Below, piece by piece: positions 59,495 to 64,000 of a stretch of DNA of 64,000 nt. The notes under the pieces were generated by a model. The model was not told the DNA's origin. It searched no databases and saw only the letters and a program-made list of their open reading frames with translations. Numbering within the stretch: the stretch's first letter is position 1; each line of letters starts with the position of its first letter. The stretch is taken from positions 1 through 64,000 of the forward strand of contig DATJLS010000019.1 of assembly GCA_035509315.1 (NCBI GenBank), written 5' to 3'. This DNA is from JAKAWQ01 sp035509315. GTDB lineage: Bacteria; Pseudomonadota; Alphaproteobacteria; Acetobacterales; Acetobacteraceae. Both the position numbers and the translations under genes were made by a program.

Positions 59495-61261
59495 ATGACA
59501 TACGTCTCCGGAAACCGGGTCACCAAGCCGTCGCCGGTCATGGCTGAGGAAGCGCCCGGGGGAAAACCGATGGGAGCGCCAGTCGAAGAACCGTTCGATC
59601 GGATGTTGCACGCCGCAGAGGCACGGCTGACGAGCGGGCTCTCTCCGGTCGCGATTGGTGGCTCTTTCCTCGACTGGGCGGTGCACCTGGCCAATCAGCC
59701 CGCGCGACGGGTCGAGCTCCTGCATCGCGCATGGCGCGAATGGGTGGAGCTGCTGAGCGGGGACAAATCGCTCGAATTGGCGCCAGGACCGACCGACCAC
59801 CGCTTTACCCATCCGGGTTGGCAGCAGGAACCGTTCCGCTCTTTTGCCCAGGCTTTCCTTCGTGCCGAGCGTTGGTGGACGGAAGCGGCGGCGAACACGC
59901 GCGGCGTGGGTGCCTCGGCCGAACGCATCGTCACCTTCATGACACGACAGGGGCTCGACACCGCTTCCCCCTCCAATCTTCCCTGGCTCAATCCTGAGGT
60001 GATCGAGGCGACTGTCCGATCCCAGGGCAGGAACTTCCTCAACGGGCTCAGCAACGCGATCGCGGATGCGAACGAAACACTCTCGGGACGGACGAGCCTG
60101 CCTCTCGCGGTGGGCCGGGACGTGGCCTCAACGCCAGGGCGTGTGGTCCTGCGCAACAATTTGATGGAGCTGATCCAGTACTCACCGAAAACGCCGCGTG
60201 TGCGGCCGGAACCGGTGCTCATCATTCCGGCCTGGATCATGAAGTACTATATTCTTGACCTCTCTTCGCACAATTCTCTGATCGCCTACCTCGTCGCGCA
60301 GGGCTACACCGTCTTCTGCATCTCCTGGCACAATCCGACCGGAGAGGATCGCGACGTCAGCTTCGATGATTATCGAAGGCTCGGCGTGATGGCCGCCATC
60401 GATGCCGTCACGGCCATCACCGGGGCACGCAAGCTTCACGCCACCGGCTATTGCCTCGGCGGAACGTTGCTCGCCATCGCTGCGGCGGCGATGGCGCGCG
60501 AGAACGATAACCGGCTGCAGAGCATCACGATGTTCTGCGCTCAGACCGATTTCGTCGAGGCGGGCGAGCTGCAGCTCTTCGTCACGGAGAGCCAACTCGC
60601 CTTCCTCGAAGATCTGATGTGGCAGCAAGGCTATCTCGATAGCCGTCAGATGGCCGGGGCATTCCAGATGCTGCGCACGAATGATCTCGTCTGGTCACGG
60701 ATGATCAAGGGCTATTTCCTTGGTGAGCGTGAGCACCCGAACGACCTCATGGCGTGGAACGCAGATGCAACCCGGATGCCCTATCGGATGCAGGCGGAAT
60801 ATCTTCGCCGCCTGTTCCTCGATAACGACCTCGCGGAAGGGAGGTTTCCGGTCGGAGGACGGCCGGTCGCACTGGCCGATATTCGCCTGCCTTTCTTTCT
60901 CGTCGGCACCGAGACCGACCATGTCGCGCCTTGGCGCTCGGTACACAAACTCCATTTGCTGAATCCGGGGGACATCACTTTCGTGCTCACTTCGGGTGGG
61001 CACAATGCCGGCGTCGTCAGTGAGCCAGGCCACCCGCGCCGGCATTTCCGCACACGGAGGAGCATGCCGGGCGAGCGCTATCTGGGTCCGGACGAATGGT
61101 GCGAGCACGCGGTGCGGCATGAAGGCTCATGGTGGCCGGCTTGGGTCGCTTGGCTCGGTGAACGCTCTGGCGAGCCGGCCGCGCCACCGTCGCTTGGCAA
61201 CGAAGCCGCTGGTTTCCCGGCCGGCGAGGCGGCGCCCGGTCGGTATGTTCATGAGACGTGA
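59495..61261 (+). CDS. phaC: Poly(3-hydroxyalkanoate) synthase (PhaC-like)
   Basis: 588 residues, class I size. N-terminal region (about 1-200), then the alpha/beta-hydrolase core with the lipase-like box GYCLGG (catalytic Cys), Asp in VGTETDHVAPW and His in TSGGHNAGVV, and the typical WNADATRMPYRMQAEYLRRLFLDNDL. Polymerises (R)-3-hydroxyacyl-CoA into storage polyester. ATG 59495 follows GGGGAGAAGGGG. A phasin-like gene follows 110 bases later, behind its own FNR-type box; phaA/phaB are not here. Confidence 0.9.
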   Translation: MTYVSGNRVTKPSPVMAEEAPGGKPMGAPVEEPFDRMLHAAEARLTSGLSPVAIGGSFLDWAVHLANQPARRVELLHRAWREWVELLSGDKSLELAPGPTDHRFTHPGWQQEPFRSFAQAFLRAERWWTEAAANTRGVGASAERIVTFMTRQGLDTASPSNLPWLNPEVIEATVRSQGRNFLNGLSNAIADANETLSGRTSLPLAVGRDVASTPGRVVLRNNLMELIQYSPKTPRVRPEPVLIIPAWIMKYYILDLSSHNSLIAYLVAQGYTVFCISWHNPTGEDRDVSFDDYRRLGVMAAIDAVTAITGARKLHATGYCLGGTLLAIAAAAMARENDNRLQSITMFCAQTDFVEAGELQLFVTESQLAFLEDLMWQQGYLDSRQMAGAFQMLRTNDLVWSRMIKGYFLGEREHPNDLMAWNADATRMPYRMQAEYLRRLFLDNDLAEGRFPVGGRPVALADIRLPFFLVGTETDHVAPWRSVHKLHLLNPGDITFVLTSGGHNAGVVSEPGHPRRHFRTRRSMPGERYLGPDEWCEHAVRHEGSWWPAWVAWLGERSGEPAAPPSLGNEAAGFPAGEAAPGRYVHET

Positions 61262-61292
61262 CAGGCAGGAAGCATGAGGTGTCCTGGCGTTC

Positions 61293-61306
61293 CTGATCGA
61301 AATCAA
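61293..61306 (+). promoter_or_regulatory. FNR/FixK-type box upstream of the phasin-like gene
   Basis: CTGATCGAAATCAA, one mismatch to TTGAT-N4-ATCAA and with the same spacer CGAA as the box at 59326. Its centre is about 71 bases before the phasin-like ATG, which suits class II activation from a start site near 61341. This is the second such box in 2 kb. Confidence 0.7.
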
Positions 61307-61370
61307 TGCCGCCACATCCCGGGCCGGGTATCTTGAAATAGGGTCGATCGCAACGAACGGAGGATTTGTG

Positions 61371-61781
61371 ATGGATAAGGAAACATCGTTCCTCACCGGA
61401 CAATGGCCTGCTTTCGCAGCAGGGTCTGAGCAGCGATGGAAGGCGTTGACCGCGGCCAACTCGCGTCTGATGCAAGGCATGCTTTCGGTTTGGCAGCAGG
61501 AAATGGAGCTCGGTCAGCAGCTTTTGGCGGAAAACATTGCCGATCCGAAGGCATTCAGCGAAGCCGTCGCAGGCGGAGCCGATGCGGGCGCACAATGGTC
61601 GGCTGTCCATCGGCGCTTCGACCGGACAGTGGCGGCGATCCGCAAGATCAATGACGAATTTTTCGACTGCCTGTTCGACGTCGCGGCGATGGCCAACGGG
61701 GCATCGGAAGGCAACGGCGCAAAGGTGCCCGCTGCGCCTGCCGGGGGCACGCAGACACGCAGCGTGGCTCGCACCACCTGA
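61371..61781 (+). CDS. Phasin-like polyhydroxyalkanoate granule protein
   Basis: 136 residues, alpha-helical, without membrane segments, Ala/Gln rich, with WKALTAANSRLMQGMLSVWQQEMELGQQLL resembling phasin repeats. The position immediately after a PHA synthase supports a granule-coating role. ATG 61371 is 7 bases after GGAGG; a GTG one codon earlier is the alternative. The C-terminal 30 residues are low complexity. Confidence 0.7.
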   Translation: MDKETSFLTGQWPAFAAGSEQRWKALTAANSRLMQGMLSVWQQEMELGQQLLAENIADPKAFSEAVAGGADAGAQWSAVHRRFDRTVAAIRKINDEFFDCLFDVAAMANGASEGNGAKVPAAPAGGTQTRSVARTT

Positions 61782-61784
61782 TCA

Positions 61785-62511
61785 TCCAAGACGAACGGCC
61801 TCGCGCGCGGGGCAGGTAGGACGCACGAGTTCTGCCTGTACCCTCTCCAGGTCTCGGCCAGTGGGGCGATAAAATCGATCCTGAGTGCGGTACCGCCTCG
61901 GGTGAGGTTGCAGCTATCGATATCAGCATGAACCCGCCATCAAGGTTGGGTGTGGGGTGGTTTGTGCCATCAGTTGCCCCGGCAACAACATCCAGCGCGT
62001 CGGCACGCTCCGCATTGCAAGAGGACGGATCGCGGGCTCCGCAGCGGCAATCGCCGCCGCCGCGCCGGATCGGGAAAGAGGTCCGCAGGCTGCAAGCGGG
62101 TGATTGCACCCAAGCCGCCGACCAGTGCGGTTCGGTGACGGCGTTCCACCAAAGGACAGAAGGATGAGGGGCCAGCCAGCGCGCCGCAAGGGCCGGGGCG
62201 TCATTGAGTGGCGCGGCCGTGCTGAGAAGGCTTACGCGGGCGCGGCCTGCGGATCGGGGCCCGGGGCAGGGGCCTGGGGCAAGTCCGGCAAGGAAGAGCG
62301 CCCAGCACAGGTCGGCGGTAAGATTCTGCGTGTGTCGGGCGAGTCGCGAGAGCCGGAGCAGAGGTGAAAGATCGGGGGTAGCCGCCGGCGTCACCAGGCT
62401 CGCAAAGGGGACACCTCCTCCCCCGTCCGGCAGGATCGTGGTGAGCACGCCCGAACGGGTATGGTGGATCAGCCGGCGGGTGGCGGCAATCGGGGAAGAC
62501 GGGTCTGCCAT
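61785..62511 (-). pseudogene. Frameshifted HugZ-type haem-utilisation / pyridoxamine-phosphate-oxidase-like gene
   Basis: On the minus strand an ATG at 62511 opens MADPSSPIAATRRLIHHTRSG and VPFASLVTPAATPDLSPLLRLSRLARHTQNL, the N-terminal split-barrel of HugZ/PPOX proteins. Later conserved pieces appear in different frames: ALVGGLGAITRLQPADLFPDP, then AAAIAAAEPAI, then NAERADALDVVAGA, then DIDSCNLTRGGTALRIDFIAPL (DUF2470-like end). At least four shifts and a small deletion break the gene. Neighbouring genes are intact, which argues against sequencing error. Confidence 0.75.
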
Positions 62512-62606
62512 CGTTCGGTTTCCCTCCCGGCGTGCTTGCGCCACAATGTGATGGCACCCCGCTCCATATGGAGCAGGCCGAGAAGGGGCCCGTTGGGAAC
62601 GGCCAC

Positions 62607-63308
62607 ATGAAACACACCATTGCCCTGGTCGATGACGACCGCAACATCCTGACCAGCGTCGCCATGACGCTCGAACAGGAAGGATTCCAGGTCCGCACCT
62701 ATACGGATGGAGAGAGCGCGCTGCAGGGGATCAGCGCCCGTCCCGTCGATCTCGCGGTCCTCGACATCAAAATGCCGAGGATGGACGGGATGGAGCTTCT
62801 TCAGCGGCTGCGCGCGCGCACCAGCCTGCCGGTGATCTTCCTCACCAGCAAGGACGAGGAGGTGGACGAGCTGATGGGGCTCCGGCTCGGCGCGGACGAT
62901 TATATCCGCAAGCCCTTCAGCCAGCGCCTGCTGATCGAGCGTATCCGGGCGTTGCTGCGGCGCAACGAGGCAGGTCGGGCCGAGGGGTCGGGCGCCGCGC
63001 CGACAGGCGTGATGGTTCGCGGCGATCTTGCCCTCGACGAGAACAAGCACCAATGCCTTTGGAAGGGGCAGGATATCCAGCTCACCGTGACCGAGTTCCT
63101 GCTCGTGAAGGCTCTGGCGGCGCGGCCGGGACTGGTCAAGTCCCGAGACCAGCTCATCGATGCCGCCTATGGCGAGAATATCTATGTGGACGACCGGACG
63201 ATCGACAGCCACGTCAAGCGCATCCGCAAGAAATTCCGGAGCACGGACGGCGAGTTCAACCAGATCGAGACGCTCTACGGCATCGGTTACCGCTATAAGG
63301 AGGCGTAA
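62607..63308 (+). CDS. chvI: ChvI-type response regulator
   Basis: 233 residues: receiver (VDDD, phospho-acceptor Asp in LAVLDIKMPRMDGMELL, Lys in YIRKPFS) and an OmpR-type winged helix (TVTEFLLVKALAARPGLVKSRDQLIDAAYG, VDDRTIDSHVKRIRKKFR). It matches the alphaproteobacterial ChvI regulators of acid, envelope and exopolysaccharide response. Start ATG 62607 follows a weak ribosome site; an in-frame ATG at 62568 exists. A ChvG-like kinase gene follows. Confidence 0.92.
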   Translation: MKHTIALVDDDRNILTSVAMTLEQEGFQVRTYTDGESALQGISARPVDLAVLDIKMPRMDGMELLQRLRARTSLPVIFLTSKDEEVDELMGLRLGADDYIRKPFSQRLLIERIRALLRRNEAGRAEGSGAAPTGVMVRGDLALDENKHQCLWKGQDIQLTVTEFLLVKALAARPGLVKSRDQLIDAAYGENIYVDDRTIDSHVKRIRKKFRSTDGEFNQIETLYGIGYRYKEA

Positions 63309-63422
63309 GCCGCACCCGGAGGCCGGCGAGGGAGAAGGATGCCGGAAAGCGGCGCAGTCCCTGGCGGAGGCCCTAGCCGAGCTCCTAGCCGAGCCCCCCT
63401 GGGCACGAGCTTGTTCGCGCGG

Positions 63423-64000
63423 ATGAACACGCCGCGCCATCGCGGCGGGTCATCGCTGCTCAAGCGCATTCTGCTCGTCAATATGGTGCCGCTCGTGCTG
63501 CTGGTCGCGGCACTCCTCTATCTCGATCAGTATCAGAGCGGCCTCCTCGAGGCCGAAGTGCAGGCGCTGCGCCAGCAGGCCCGAGTCTTCGCCGCCGCGC
63601 TCGAGCAGAGCGCCGTCAAGGAGGCGACACCCGGGCAGCCGACGCTGGTGCCCGACCTGAGCCGCCCGCTGCTGCACCAGCTCGCCGCGCCGACACCGAA
63701 TCTGGATGCCCGGCTCTACGCACCCGACGGCCAGCTCATCACCGACAGCCGCGTGCAGGAGGGGCCGGGAGGAGCCATCACCACCACCCCGCTACCGCCG
63801 CCGGTGGTCCGTGGTCCGCTCCTCACCATCGTCGGCTGGCTCTATGACCATCTCCAGGCGTTGCTGCCGCAATCCGCCTCCACCCCGGTGGTGGAGGGGG
63901 GACCGGGCTCCGGTGGGCTTGACTGGGCGCCCGATTTCAAAGCCGCGGCAACACTGATCTCCGAAGCGAGCAAGGACGAGCTGCCACCCTACGTTCGCCG
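63423..64000 (+). CDS. chvG: ChvG-type sensor histidine kinase (N-terminal part, cut by window end)
   Basis: An open frame from ATG 63423 that continues past the window end (about 192 residues visible). It has one membrane helix (about 15-38, RILLVNMVPLVLLVAALLYL) followed by DQYQSGLLEAEVQALRQQARVFAAAL, the periplasmic start of ChvG/ExoS proteins. HAMP, HisKA and HATPase domains must lie beyond 64000. It follows chvI by 114 bases, the normal chvI-chvG arrangement. Confidence 0.85.
   Translation, partial: MNTPRHRGGSSLLKRILLVNMVPLVLLVAALLYLDQYQSGLLEAEVQALRQQARVFAAALEQSAVKEATPGQPTLVPDLSRPLLHQLAAPTPNLDARLYAPDGQLITDSRVQEGPGGAITTTPLPPPVVRGPLLTIVGWLYDHLQALLPQSASTPVVEGGPGSGGLDWAPDFKAAATLISEASKDELPPYVR

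Noticed and set aside
1..64000. CRISPR array, prophage, toxin-antitoxin or other defence island
   Set aside because: No regularly spaced repeats, integrase, phage structural genes or defence-gene motifs were seen; the RatA-like protein at 49881 is better read as COQ10-like given its lipA neighbour.

Overview
The window reads as a high-GC alphaproteobacterial chromosome, most likely Rhodospirillales and probably Acetobacteraceae. The main clues are a compact type II secretion (T2SS) cluster ordered E-F-H-I-J-L-M-N-D-K, a pdhA-pdhB-pdhC-acetyltransferase-lpdA-lipA-coq10 run in which both E1-beta and E2 carry a lipoyl domain, a FixL-type haem kinase, and a ChvI/ChvG pair. The genus cannot be fixed from sequence reading alone. 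Coding density is high, many genes overlap by 1-13 bases, and GTG or TTG starts are common.

Left part (1-9 kb). The edge holds the tail of an IS5-type transposase. It is followed by an acyl-CoA dehydrogenase and a copper/cytochrome-oxidase assembly operon: a DUF2946-like protein, PCu(A)C chaperone, an unknown exported protein, CopC, CopD and SCO1/SenC. Next come a D-aminopeptidase (Dap) and a PRISE-type reductase. At 8.2-19.3 kb lies the T2SS: the prepilin peptidase is divergent, gspEFHIJLMNDK form one operon, and the major pseudopilin gspG is convergent at the far end beside a small lytic transglycosylase.

Middle (20-43 kb). This is mostly housekeeping and organic-acid catabolism: dapA-smpB, soluble lytic transglycosylase, a galactarate/altronate dehydratase with an HpcH/HpaI aldolase, a zinc alcohol dehydrogenase with an FtsH paralogue, D-lactate dehydrogenase, two tandem DUF983 genes, a BacA/SbmA-like ABC exporter, a YdiJ-like FAD/Fe-S dehydrogenase, two aminotransferases, tRNA-His, mobA, and a PleD-like diguanylate cyclase whose first receiver has lost every phosphorylation residue. 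A family of two-hairpin intergenic repeats occurs at three places (19.9, 30.3 and 39.3 kb).

Right part (43-64 kb). The pyruvate dehydrogenase operon feeds into lpdA, lipA and coq10. A tightly overlapping set follows (threonine aldolase, CinA-like amidase, FAD amine oxidase, S49 peptidase). From 54 to 62 kb there is what I read as an oxygen-responsive block. It contains a FixL-like kinase with intact haem residues, a FixJ-type receiver with no DNA-binding domain, a CBS-BON protein, a PHA synthase and a phasin-like protein. FNR/FixK-type boxes (TTGAT-N4-ATCAA) lie in front of the CBS/PHA synthase pair and of the phasin gene. A frameshifted HugZ-type haem-utilisation pseudogene follows, and the window ends in chvI and the start of chvG.
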